Shown: positions 1 to 6,420 of the stretch, in pieces
Layout: each line of letters begins with the position of its first letter
Position numbering within the stretch: the stretch's first letter is position 1
Assembly: GCA_014728185.1 (NCBI GenBank)
Contig: WJMB01000020.1
Location: forward strand, 1-7,853
Reading direction: 5' to 3'
Source of the DNA: Candidatus Coatesiibacteriota bacterium
Lineage (GTDB): Bacteria; RBG-13-66-14
Length of the DNA stretch: 7,853 nucleotides
The notes under the pieces: model-generated
What the model saw: the letters and a program-made list of their open reading frames with translations, nothing else
Told to the model about the DNA's origin: nothing
Databases searched by the model: none
Program-made: the position numbers and the translations under genes

Positions 1-22
1 GCGCCTATCGCGAAGAGTGAGC

Positions 23-586
23 CTAGATGCGGTGCTTGCTGCGGTACTCCTCGCCGTTGAGGAAGCGCTTGATGACCTCGAGACGGCTCATGCCGTCGTC
101 CATACGGTCCAGCCAGGCGTGCAGGCCGTCCTGGTCGGGCTCGCGGTGCAGCAGGGTGTTGTACAGGGTGCCGATGAAGTAGTTGTTGTGCTCGGTGTTG
201 CCGCGCAGAGACTTGTTCTCCGAGCTCATCACGAAATCGAGCACGATCTCCTGCCGCGAGGCGCCCGAACGCAGCTTGTCGAGCTTGGCCTCGAAACCGC
301 CCTTGTCGGGCAGGCGGTTGAAGAACTCCCAGTAGAGGGAGACGATGAAGCCTTCGTCGGCGCGGGTGGGCAGGTTGTCGGGCACCCAGTAGATCTTGTT
401 CTTGACGTTGACCGTGGCGCGGTGGCCGCCGTCGTCATCGGAGCCGTGGTCGTCGTCGTCGTCACCACCGCCGTCGTCGTCATCGTCGTCCCAGTCGCCG
501 CAACTGACCGGACCCCAGATATTGGCGCCGGAACTCACGGCGAAAACCAGCAGCAAAAGCAGGGAAAGAGCTAGCAGTTTCTTCAT
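23..586 (-). CDS. Secreted DUF4214-domain protein with Asp-rich linker
   Basis: 187 residues. The N-terminus is a classic Sec signal peptide: MKK, then a Leu-rich core (residues 4-16) and small residues SSGA for signal peptidase I. An extremely acidic low-complexity segment follows at residues 31-52 (15 Asp, otherwise mostly Gly). Residues 79-124 and 133-183 are two copies of a DUF4214-type unit with the pattern Y-x-x-x-L-x-R-x-P-D-x-x-G-(x)n-L-x-x-G-x-S-R-x-E-(x)n-F-x-x-S/G-x-E; the second (LYNTLLHREPDQDGLHAWLD) is the closest match. DUF4214 units occur in secreted and surface proteins of bacteria, and no enzymatic activity is established. The Asp run could bind Ca2+ or act as a charged spacer; that is inference. 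The start is supported by an AAGGGGG ribosome binding site 5 nt upstream. The gene lies 19 nt after the ATPase subunit I gene on the same strand with no terminator between, so it is probably co-transcribed. Stop TAG at 23-25. Gene, secretion and family are likely; function unknown. Confidence 0.85.
   Translation of the reverse strand: MKKLLALSLLLLLVFAVSSGANIWGPVSCGDWDDDDDDGGGDDDDDHGSDDDGGHRATVNVKNKIYWVPDNLPTRADEGFIVSLYWEFFNRLPDKGGFEAKLDKLRSGASRQEIVLDFVMSSENKSLRGNTEHNNYFIGTLYNTLLHREPDQDGLHAWLDRMDDGMSRLEVIKRFLNGEEYRSKHRI
431..496 (-). repeat. GAC/GAT/GGC triplet low-complexity tract encoding Asp/Gly
   Basis: On the plus strand this reads as runs of GTC with interspersed ATC, GCC and ACC. It encodes residues 31-52 of the DUF4214 protein. 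Long GTC runs (for example around 450-462 and 472-480) make it a short imperfect trinucleotide repeat that could vary in length by slippage in whole codons without breaking the frame. Confidence 0.7.
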
Positions 587-591
587 GATCG

Positions 592-598
592 CCCCCTT
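592..598 (-). promoter_or_regulatory. Ribosome binding site of the DUF4214 gene
   Basis: AAGGGGG on the minus strand, 5 nt before the ATG at 586. It sits wholly inside the 19-nt gap after the subunit I stop codon, so the gene has its own translation initiation and does not depend on read-through from the upstream gene. Confidence 0.7.
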
Positions 599-605
599 GG
601 ATGGG

Positions 606-2552
606 CTACCGCTTGAGCACGGTATGCTGGAGACTATGGGCGTAGGGCTGGAAGGTCCGGCCCCCGCCGAAGTAGAACTTGTCGAAGTACTCGACGAACT
701 GCAAGCGGGCCGTGTGGATGAACCCGGACAGTGCGTTCATGGCCAGGTTGAACACATGGCCGATGACCAGGATCAGCACCGTGCCCACCACGCCGCCGCC
801 GAAGGCCATCGTGTTGACCACCTGGGCGATGACCGCCGTGGCCAGGCCCAGGGCGAACAGGCGGGCGTAGGAGAGCACGTCGGAGAACAGACCGCTTATC
901 CCAGTATATAGGTTGAAGAAGCCGGCTCCCAGTCTGGGCAGTCCGGAATCGTCGCCGACGCCGCTGAAGGCCACAACGAAGAGGCCGACCGCCGCCGCAG
1001 CGTACCAGGCCCAGGTTCCGTCGATGCCGGCCAGGGCGGGCAAGCCCACCGCTAGAGGAATCAGGATCATCACCAGAATCCAGGGCAGCTTGCGGAACCA
1101 GGCCGTTTGAGAATCGCCGACGCGCAGGGCGTTGAGGAAGCCCAGCAGGTAGCCGATGAAGAGCTGGAGGTACCCCAGGCCCAGGGAGAAGTAGAAGAAG
1201 TAGAACATCTGATCCGGGTCCAGGGGATCGATGATCATGATCTTCTGCCGCAGGGCCTCCAGGGCCGGCAGGTTCAGGGCGGAGAAGTCCAGGCCGAAGA
1301 TGCCGCCGGTCAGCAGCCCCACCACGACGGTGAAGCCGCCGGCGATGGTCAGCAACCGGAACATCTTGCGGGTGGTCTGCCCCAGGGGCAGCCGTTTGAG
1401 GAAGAACCAGGAGGAGAGCATCAGCAGCAGGCCGTAGCCGGCGTCGGTGATGCAGATGCCGAAGTAGAGGGCGAAGAAGAAGGCGAACAGCGGGGTGGGA
1501 TCGTACTCCCGGGGGTCGGGACGGCCGTAGAGGTCGGTGACCATCTCGAAGGGACGCACCGGGGAGCCGTTCTTCAGGTAGACGGGGGGGGTTTCTTCCT
1601 CTGTGGGTTCGCGCAGCTCGTAGTGGGCCAGCTCGAGTTCGTCGAGGGCGCCGCGCACACGGTCGGTCGCCGGCTCGGGGACCCAGCCGAGCAGGTAGAT
1701 GGCCTCGCCGGCGGCCAGGGAACCGGCCATCAGCTCCTCGCCCAGGCTGGTTGTGGCGGCGCCGTCCAGGGCCAGGTAGAGGGGGTCGCGCAGTTCGAGG
1801 AGCTCCCGAGCGGAGGACTTGAGCTCTCCGAGCTCGGCCTCGACGGCGGCGATCTCGTCCTCGATCTCTCCGAGGCGCGCCGCCGGGGGCCGGTCGTCGT
1901 TGAGCGGGCAGGCGCTGAGCTCGAAGGTCTTGAGGACCTCCTCGACGCTCTCGTCGACGGCCCGATGCCAGACGATGAGCAGCTTGGCCTCGACGGCGTC
2001 GCCGCCGACCTCTTCCAGGCGGCACAGCTCTCCGGCGGCCTCGGCGAGCTCTCCGCGCAGGCCGGCCAGGTTGCGCGAGGGCAGGGAGTAGGCGACCAGG
2101 CGGCAGGAGGCCGTGGAGCCCAGCTCGGCCGGGGCCAGGGGCAGACCGGCCCAGCGGCGGAGTTCGGTCAGGTCGTCCTCGAGGCGCTGACGTCGACCGA
2201 GGAGCTCCGTCTCCCGCTCCGCGGTGGAGTTAACCAGCCCGGCGGCCGCGGCGGCGTCGAAGTCCTCCGGGGGTCCGGGGACCTCGCTGGCCACCTTGTG
2301 GCCCATCATCCCGGCGATGAAGCCGCCCTTGGGTGCGAAGCGGTCCAGGTAGTCCAGGGCGCGGCGGATGTCGTCGCGCAGGCGGCGGGCTCGGCGGCCC
2401 GGCCCGCTATCGGGCGTCGAGTAGCGCGGATGCCCGGCGGCGTCCTGGGTCTCCAGCTCGACGGTTCCGGCGTCGGCCAAGCGCTCCAGCACCTCGCCCC
2501 GCCGATCCCGGTGGAGCAGGATCTCGATTCTCTTGACGGAAACGTTAGCCAT
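606..2552 (-). CDS. ntpI: V/A-type ATP synthase (ATPase) subunit I
   Basis: 648 residues; membrane stator subunit of the V/A-type rotary ATPase, equivalent to eukaryotic Vo subunit a. It forms the ion half-channels against the proteolipid ring and ties the ring to the peripheral stalks. Residues 1 to about 330 are the cytosolic domain, with charged helical segments near 110-135 and 228-255 and the family motif GWVPE at 289-293. The membrane domain follows: PFEMVTDLYG (334-343), DPTPLFAFFF (351-360) and DAGYGLLL (370-377), then several hydrophobic segments. The essential channel arginine is R564 in SYARLFALGL, and a second conserved arginine is R616 in HTARLQFVEYFDKFYFGGG. Length is normal for the family. 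The ATG at 2552 was chosen because MANVSVKRIEI matches the usual N-terminus and it overlaps the end of subunit H by 8 nt, which suggests translational coupling. An in-frame start 30 nt upstream would add a Pro/Gly-rich tail unlike the family. Coupling may be proton or sodium; the sequence does not decide this. Confidence 0.96.
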   Translation of the reverse strand: MANVSVKRIEILLHRDRRGEVLERLADAGTVELETQDAAGHPRYSTPDSGPGRRARRLRDDIRRALDYLDRFAPKGGFIAGMMGHKVASEVPGPPEDFDAAAAAGLVNSTAERETELLGRRQRLEDDLTELRRWAGLPLAPAELGSTASCRLVAYSLPSRNLAGLRGELAEAAGELCRLEEVGGDAVEAKLLIVWHRAVDESVEEVLKTFELSACPLNDDRPPAARLGEIEDEIAAVEAELGELKSSARELLELRDPLYLALDGAATTSLGEELMAGSLAAGEAIYLLGWVPEPATDRVRGALDELELAHYELREPTEEETPPVYLKNGSPVRPFEMVTDLYGRPDPREYDPTPLFAFFFALYFGICITDAGYGLLLMLSSWFFLKRLPLGQTTRKMFRLLTIAGGFTVVVGLLTGGIFGLDFSALNLPALEALRQKIMIIDPLDPDQMFYFFYFSLGLGYLQLFIGYLLGFLNALRVGDSQTAWFRKLPWILVMILIPLAVGLPALAGIDGTWAWYAAAAVGLFVVAFSGVGDDSGLPRLGAGFFNLYTGISGLFSDVLSYARLFALGLATAVIAQVVNTMAFGGGVVGTVLILVIGHVFNLAMNALSGFIHTARLQFVEYFDKFYFGGGRTFQPYAHSLQHTVLKR

Positions 2553-2916
2553 CGGTGGTGTTCCGCCCGGGCAGGGCGTCAATGAGCAGGCTGACGGCGT
2601 TGTCGAGCTTCTTCCGGGCCCGCTCTTCCAGTTTCTCGATGTCTTCCCGGGCCTCTTTCAGGCGCGCGTCGGCTTTATCCTGGGCCTCGGAACGGGCCGC
2701 CTCGATACTCTCGGCGTTCTCCCGACGGGCCTCACGCTCAGCCTCGGCGAGGAGTTCCTCGGCGCGCCGGCGGGCATCGCGCAGGCGACGGGTGGCCTCG
2801 CTCTGGGCACTTCTCACCCGATCGGCGGCCGCCGACTCCGCCCGGCGGATACGCTCGAGCAGGGGGATGGCGCCGTCGTCGGTCTGCCGCTGGACCGCGG
2901 CGGTATCGTCTGTCAT
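2545..2916 (-). CDS. ahaH: V/A-type ATPase peripheral-stalk subunit H (AhaH/G-like)
   Basis: 123 residues, almost all heptad-like and Ala/Glu/Arg-rich. A single long coiled coil runs from about residue 19 to 105 and ends in a short hydrophobic patch (AVSLLIDAL). This is the layout of archaeal AhaH and bacterial V-type subunit G/F. These proteins pair with subunit E to form the peripheral stalk that links the catalytic head to subunit I. Low-complexity coiled coils are poor evidence alone, but position settles it: the gene directly precedes and overlaps subunit I by 8 nt, the usual H-I order. It is slightly longer than typical members (about 105-110) because of an acidic N-terminal tail. The ATG at 2916 has no strong Shine-Dalgarno (only GGGTAG about 10 nt upstream). 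It is the first gene after the divergent intergenic region, so the ATPase transcript probably starts here. Confidence 0.85.
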   Translation of the reverse strand: MTDDTAAVQRQTDDGAIPLLERIRRAESAAADRVRSAQSEATRRLRDARRRAEELLAEAEREARRENAESIEAARSEAQDKADARLKEAREDIEKLEERARKKLDNAVSLLIDALPGRNTTDG

Positions 2917-2965
2917 AACAAGCAGCTACCCGGTTGTCCCGGCGGCCCGCAGCGGCGCGCCGAGG

Positions 2966-2995
2966 ATTGCTCATCACGCGAAAAGCATCTTTCAA
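2966..2995 (-). promoter_or_regulatory. Possible weak sigma-70 promoter of the ATPase operon
   Basis: On the minus strand, TTGAAA (2995-2990) is followed after 18 nt by AGCAAT (2971-2966). The -35 is good but the -10 matches consensus poorly. It lies about 50 nt before the subunit H start. Some promoter is expected in this divergent region; this is the best candidate seen, and it is weakly supported. Confidence 0.25.
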
Positions 2996-3047
2996 AGACT
3001 ACCACAGTCCCTTAACAGCGTCAACGGCGCTTCCCCTCGTATTCGCG

Positions 3048-3077
3048 TTGACACGGGCGGGCGCATCCCCGTACAAT
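3048..3077 (+). promoter_or_regulatory. Sigma-70 promoter of the outer-membrane protein operon
   Basis: Perfect -35 TTGACA at 3048-3053, 18-nt spacer, then -10 TACAAT at 3072-3077 (5 of 6 to consensus). Transcription should begin near 3084, giving a leader of about 50 nt before the GTG at 3135. The promoter lies downstream of the other possible in-frame starts at 2934 and beyond, so it also decides the start of the gene. It is divergent from the ATPase genes. Confidence 0.8.
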
Positions 3078-3125
3078 CGCATGTCGTACAGACCCTTTAA
3101 CCCAATCGGCAGTGTTTGTTTCCGT

Positions 3126-3129
3126 GGAG
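3126..3129 (+). promoter_or_regulatory. Ribosome binding site deciding the GTG start of the barrel protein
   Basis: GGAG lies 5 nt before GTG at 3135. With the promoter at 3048-3077 it supports this start over upstream in-frame TTG/ATG codons, which would bury the signal peptide behind 67 extra residues, and over the ATG at 3177, which would remove most of the signal peptide. Confidence 0.65.
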
Positions 3130-3134
3130 CATCC

Positions 3135-5039
3135 GTGCGCACCCGCGATATCATTCTCCGGGTTTCGGTATTGCTGATGGTCGCCGCCGCGCCCTCCCCG
3201 GGGCGCGAGGACGACGACACCGGCGCGCAGCCCGGTTTCACCCTGGATTTCGGCGGCGGCAAGCGGCTCAACAAGGTCGGCACCAGCCTGAGCTACAGCT
3301 ATCCCCTGACCGACGTGCTCACCCTGCGGCTGACCTCGGTGCAGAACATCAACAACCGTCCCGAGGACGAGAGCGAGTCCGACACCCGCAAGCTGCGCAC
3401 CGACCTGGAGTACTCCATCGGAAAGGAATCCAAGCTGACCGCCTACTACGAGCAGCAAGACAGCTTCTCCGACAACGAAAAGGCCCAGCAGAGCGTCTCC
3501 TCTCAATCGCACCGGGCCGGCAGCCGGGCCAGTCTTAACGTATCCGAACCGCTCAAGCTCGATCTGGGAGCCAATCTCCTCTTCAGCCGGGTCAAAGAGG
3601 AAAGCTACGAGTACTTCTTCGACTTCATCGACCGCGAGTACGATCAGCTCTCCGCCGACGCCCAGCTCACCGCCAACAGCGACATCACCGAAAACACACG
3701 CCTGGTGGTCGATCTCCAGGGCTCGCGCGAGCTGCGCGACTATCCCGACCAGCCCCTGCTCAACAGTGAATACTACTCCGGGCTGTTCTCCAGCACCCTG
3801 ACCGGCTCCTACATGATCCGACCCGGGATCAACTTCGATTTGAACTACACCTTCAGCGGCCAGCTCCACCGCGACCTGCTGCTCATCGAGCGCGATCAGA
3901 ACAGCTACTCCTACAGCCTGTCGGCCTCCAGCGGCATCAGCATTCCCTGGGACACCAAGCTTTCCCTCAGCGGCGATTACAGTCTCTCCACCAACTCCTA
4001 CCTCAACGAGGACGTCTGGCTCAACAAATACTACTACCTCATCTACCCCGAACTGCACCCCATCCCCGAGTACCGCAACAAGACGCCCCTCTCACCCCTC
4101 TACAACACCGAGAACGCAAGCTGGGGCTGGCAGGTCAAAATCGACTTCGACCCCGAAGGCAGCGAACACCACCTCCACTGGAGCCTCTCCCAGCAGCAGA
4201 CGGACCGGCGCTACTTCGACGACGACGACGATCCACCGCCGGAGCGCTTCAGCGTAGCCGAGTCCCTCTACACCTACTATAAGAACACGATGAGCACCGA
4301 CGCCCAACTACAGTTCCCCGGCGGCTTCGTGTTCAACCTGCGCCACAGCGTGGCCCTGGATTCCTACCAGTACATCATCGCCACCGACCGGGACTGGAGC
4401 AAGCTGGCCAACAACATCCGCTCCTCGATCAAGTGGCGCCTGACCGACAACACCTCCCTGGACACCGGGATCAGCCTGCGCCTGGAGCAACGGTCCTCGG
4501 CGCTGGGCTACAGCCTGCCCCGGGCCAACCGTATCGAGATGACCTTCGGCGGCGAAACCAAGGTGGCCGACGGTGTCAAGATCGGTTACGCCCTGGCCAT
4601 CGAGCGCTACAATCAGCGCGAGGAGGATTTACAGTCCGGTCAGGATTCACTCTCACGCGAACTGAGTCTGGAGCCGACCTTCAATTTCTCCGAGTTCTGG
4701 AACATCAAGGTCAACGGCACCTTCAGCGAGAAGATCAACTTCCCCGTCGGCGGCTACTCGGGAAGCGTGGGCCTGCGCCAAACCAGCAAGCTCGACAGCA
4801 TCCTCAACCTGCTGCCCTCGCCCAAGCTGACCTTCCAGCTTCGTTACACATGGAACTACAGCACCTCGGAGTACACCACCACCACCTACTCCTCGACCCA
4901 CGACTGGAACCTGGAGTTCTCCTACAATCTCCTATCCGATCTGATCCTAAGCTGCACCGTCGGCTACTTCCTCGACGAGTACGACACCGAGGATAACGAC
5001 CTCAGCGTCGGGCTGACCCTGCGCAGCACCCTGTTCTAA
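3135..5039 (+). CDS. Predicted outer-membrane beta-barrel protein
   Basis: 634 residues from a GTG at 3135, with GGAG (3126-3129) 5 nt upstream and a consensus promoter 60 nt further up. A signal peptide is visible at residues 1 to about 22: two Arg, then the hydrophobic core IILRVSVLLMVAAA and a Pro/Gly break. From about residue 34 to the end the sequence alternates polar and hydrophobic or aromatic residues in 8-12 residue stretches (for example VGTSLSYSYPL, INFDLNYTFSG, TFQLRYTWNY), separated by Asp/Asn/Gly/Ser-rich turns. It ends LSVGLTLRSTLF, a beta-strand with a terminal Phe, the usual BamA-recognised signal of outer-membrane barrels. The many strands suggest a large barrel (of the order of 20 or more strands; inference). 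A DDDDDPPP run at 362-369 would be an acidic loop. No plug domain or TonB box is visible, so a TonB-dependent receptor is unlikely. I do not recognise a named family. It is the first gene of an operon with the next two. Confidence 0.85.
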   Translation: MRTRDIILRVSVLLMVAAAPSPGREDDDTGAQPGFTLDFGGGKRLNKVGTSLSYSYPLTDVLTLRLTSVQNINNRPEDESESDTRKLRTDLEYSIGKESKLTAYYEQQDSFSDNEKAQQSVSSQSHRAGSRASLNVSEPLKLDLGANLLFSRVKEESYEYFFDFIDREYDQLSADAQLTANSDITENTRLVVDLQGSRELRDYPDQPLLNSEYYSGLFSSTLTGSYMIRPGINFDLNYTFSGQLHRDLLLIERDQNSYSYSLSASSGISIPWDTKLSLSGDYSLSTNSYLNEDVWLNKYYYLIYPELHPIPEYRNKTPLSPLYNTENASWGWQVKIDFDPEGSEHHLHWSLSQQQTDRRYFDDDDDPPPERFSVAESLYTYYKNTMSTDAQLQFPGGFVFNLRHSVALDSYQYIIATDRDWSKLANNIRSSIKWRLTDNTSLDTGISLRLEQRSSALGYSLPRANRIEMTFGGETKVADGVKIGYALAIERYNQREEDLQSGQDSLSRELSLEPTFNFSEFWNIKVNGTFSEKINFPVGGYSGSVGLRQTSKLDSILNLLPSPKLTFQLRYTWNYSTSEYTTTTYSSTHDWNLEFSYNLLSDLILSCTVGYFLDEYDTEDNDLSVGLTLRSTLF

Positions 5040-5062
5040 CCACCGGCGCGCCGGGAGGCGAC

Positions 5063-5635
5063 GTGCACTACCGACCGGAAACGGCGCTGCTAGACCAGCG
5101 GGTGACCTATGACGGCACCCAGTTGACCACCCACTGGCCCCGAGGAATCACCGGGCTCCAGGGCGACGCCCTGGTGGCCTGGCTGGGTCCGGCCCGGGTG
5201 GACACCGCCGAACTCGTCGACCTGAGCGACCGCAGCAGCGGTGACACCATCGTGGCCGCCGAGATGCTGCACCTCATCGGCGTCTTCTTCCAGCGCCCCC
5301 TGCTCGAGATGGTTTGGCGCCAGCGGCTCTACACGGCCCGACTGGCCGAGGAGCTGGGTAGGCGCGGCGTCGCACCGGAGCGTTCCGGCGACGACCTCTT
5401 CCTGCCCGGTGAGCCGCCGCGCAAGCTGACCGTCTCCATCGCCACGGTCAGCCCCCTGGCCGGGCTGATCCACCTGGGCATCAACGTCGACCCCGCCGGA
5501 GCCCCGGTGCTCGCCGCCGGACTCGAAGAGCTGGGCGTCGCCGCGCGCCCCTTCGCCGCGGAGCTGCTGGCCGCCCTGGTCGAGGAGGAAACCGGCGCCG
5601 CGCTGGCCGCCGCCAAGGTCCGGGCGGTGAACTGA
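5063..5635 (+). CDS. DUF366 family protein
   Basis: 190 residues, which matches the family length of about 185-195. Features of DUF366, a family found mostly in archaea and scattered bacteria, appear in order: YDGTQL (15-20), GDALVAWLGP (33-42), VDLSDRSSGDTI (52-63), EMLHLIGVFF (67-76), RQRLYTARLAEEL (86-98), GDDLFLPG (109-116) and the signature KLTVSIATVSPLAGLIHLGI (121-140), followed by NVD, GAPV and the AAGLEELGV segment. The biochemical function is not established. No signal peptide or membrane segment is present, so it should be cytosolic. Start GTG at 5063 has GGGAGG (5053-5058) 4 nt upstream. The gene lies 23 nt after the outer-membrane barrel gene and its stop overlaps the next start by 1 nt (TGATG), so it belongs to that operon. 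Why a cytosolic DUF366 protein is co-transcribed with envelope proteins is unclear. Family assignment is from recalled motif pattern. Confidence 0.85.
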   Translation: MHYRPETALLDQRVTYDGTQLTTHWPRGITGLQGDALVAWLGPARVDTAELVDLSDRSSGDTIVAAEMLHLIGVFFQRPLLEMVWRQRLYTARLAEELGRRGVAPERSGDDLFLPGEPPRKLTVSIATVSPLAGLIHLGINVDPAGAPVLAAGLEELGVAARPFAAELLAALVEEETGAALAAAKVRAVN

Positions 5636-6288
5636 TGCGCCGCCTGCTATCCGCCGCCTGGTTCATCATCTTCTGCGTCGCCGCCTGGCTGATTTACGAC
5701 GCCACGGGCGGACTGCGGGTGGAGCTCGTCGAGGTCGGCCTGACCCAACCGCCGCTGCCCGCCGAGGAGAGCCTCGAACTAACCCTGTTCTATCAGAACG
5801 CCCCGCGACCCTTGAGCATCCAGGGGGTCTGGACCACCCCGGACGGCGGTACACAAACACGCGCCCTCGAGCTCGAGCCCGGCGACGGCGACCTGACCAT
5901 CACCCTCACCGGCGAGGTCATCCCCGCCGGGGAGCATACTCTGGCTCTGCTGTGGAACGATGAGACCCTCAGTCTGGAGTCCTTCCAGGTCCCCCCGCGC
6001 GAGCTTGATTACAACTTCGAGCTCGACTACACCGCGGGCTCGCTGGAAGCCGTCTTCAACTACCGCCACGCCGCCGCCGGCGCGATGCTCAACGCCGAGT
6101 GGCGTCACGACGGCGCCCTTATCCCTGACACGTCAAAACGCGTAACCCTCACCGACGGGGTCGGCTCCGCCGACTTCCGTCTCGATCCCGCCTCCCCCGA
6201 CGATCCGCTGCCCCCGGGCGAGTACCGCCTGGTCCTCGAATACGACAGCGCCTATCTCGACGAGCGCTCCATCACCCTGCGACGCTGA
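5635..6288 (+). CDS. Membrane-anchored protein with two tandem beta-sandwich-like domains
   Basis: 217 residues. Residues 1-21 are an Arg-Arg start and a hydrophobic helix (LLSAAWFIIFCVAAWLIY), either an uncleaved anchor or a signal peptide; no AxA site follows, so an anchor is favoured. The rest should face the periplasm. It is all-beta in character, with alternating hydrophobics and Pro/Gly/Asp turns and no Cys outside the anchor. Two domains are suggested, about 28-119 and 124-217, because both end in a similar block: PAGEHTLALLWNDE then LSLESFQV (97-119), and PPGEYRLVLEYDSA then LDERSITL (193-215). The G-E-[HY]-x-L-x-L pattern is typical of Ig-like or macroglobulin-type beta-sandwiches. 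I do not recognise a named family. The ATG at 5635 overlaps the DUF366 stop codon, so translation is probably coupled. Last gene of the operon; a role in the envelope alongside the barrel protein is inference. Confidence 0.75.
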   Translation: MRRLLSAAWFIIFCVAAWLIYDATGGLRVELVEVGLTQPPLPAEESLELTLFYQNAPRPLSIQGVWTTPDGGTQTRALELEPGDGDLTITLTGEVIPAGEHTLALLWNDETLSLESFQVPPRELDYNFELDYTAGSLEAVFNYRHAAAGAMLNAEWRHDGALIPDTSKRVTLTDGVGSADFRLDPASPDDPLPPGEYRLVLEYDSAYLDERSITLRR

Positions 6289-6354
6289 GACCGGAGCATC
6301 GACGGGCAATCTCGACCCAAGCACCGCTTTGCGGGACGTTTTCAGCCAAAAACC

Positions 6355-6383
6355 TTCACAAGGGTCGAGTTTTCTGTTATAAA
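6355..6383 (+). promoter_or_regulatory. Sigma-70 promoter of the nucleotidylyltransferase gene
   Basis: TTCACA (6355-6360, 5 of 6 to the -35 consensus), exactly 17 nt, then TATAAA (6378-6383). A TG at 6375-6376 one base before the -10 makes it an extended -10 promoter. Transcription should start near 6390, about 31 nt before the ATG. The local AT-rich dip in an otherwise GC-rich sequence supports it. Confidence 0.8.
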
Positions 6384-6406
6384 CCGACCAGGGCGACGTT
6401 GGAACG

Positions 6407-6413
6407 AAGGGAG
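6407..6413 (+). promoter_or_regulatory. Ribosome binding site of the nucleotidylyltransferase gene
   Basis: AAGGGAG with a 7-nt spacer to the ATG at 6421: near-ideal sequence and spacing, and it fixes the start codon. Confidence 0.8.
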
Positions 6414-6420
6414 AAACCCC

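Noticed and set aside
1..22. Possible further gene at the left edge
   Set aside because: Only 22 bases after the DUF4214 stop; nothing can be identified.
500..502. Lipoprotein cysteine (C29) in the DUF4214 protein
   Set aside because: The preceding residues PVS do not form a good lipobox, and the Cys is too far past the hydrophobic core; signal peptidase I cleavage fits better.
2553..2582. Ten-residue N-terminal extension of subunit I
   Set aside because: Pro/Gly-rich and unlike the family; ATG at 2552 gives the typical N-terminus and the 8-nt overlap with subunit H.
1107..2585. 492-residue plus-strand open frame opposite subunit I
   Set aside because: Antisense shadow in GC-rich DNA; Gly/Gln/Val-rich composition with no motifs, while the opposite strand encodes a clear ATPase subunit I.
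2934..3134. Upstream in-frame extension of the barrel protein
   Set aside because: It lies largely upstream of the promoter's predicted start and would put 67 residues in front of a signal peptide; the GTG at 3135 has a ribosome binding site.
3021..4058. 345-residue minus-strand open frame opposite the barrel gene
   Set aside because: Antisense shadow; Val/Gly/Glu-rich with no motif, and it runs across the strong plus-strand promoter.
6324..6342. Possible terminator after the barrel operon (CCGC-TTT-GCGG then TTTT)
   Set aside because: Only a 4-bp stem with a 3-nt loop and a gap before a short T run; too weak to call.
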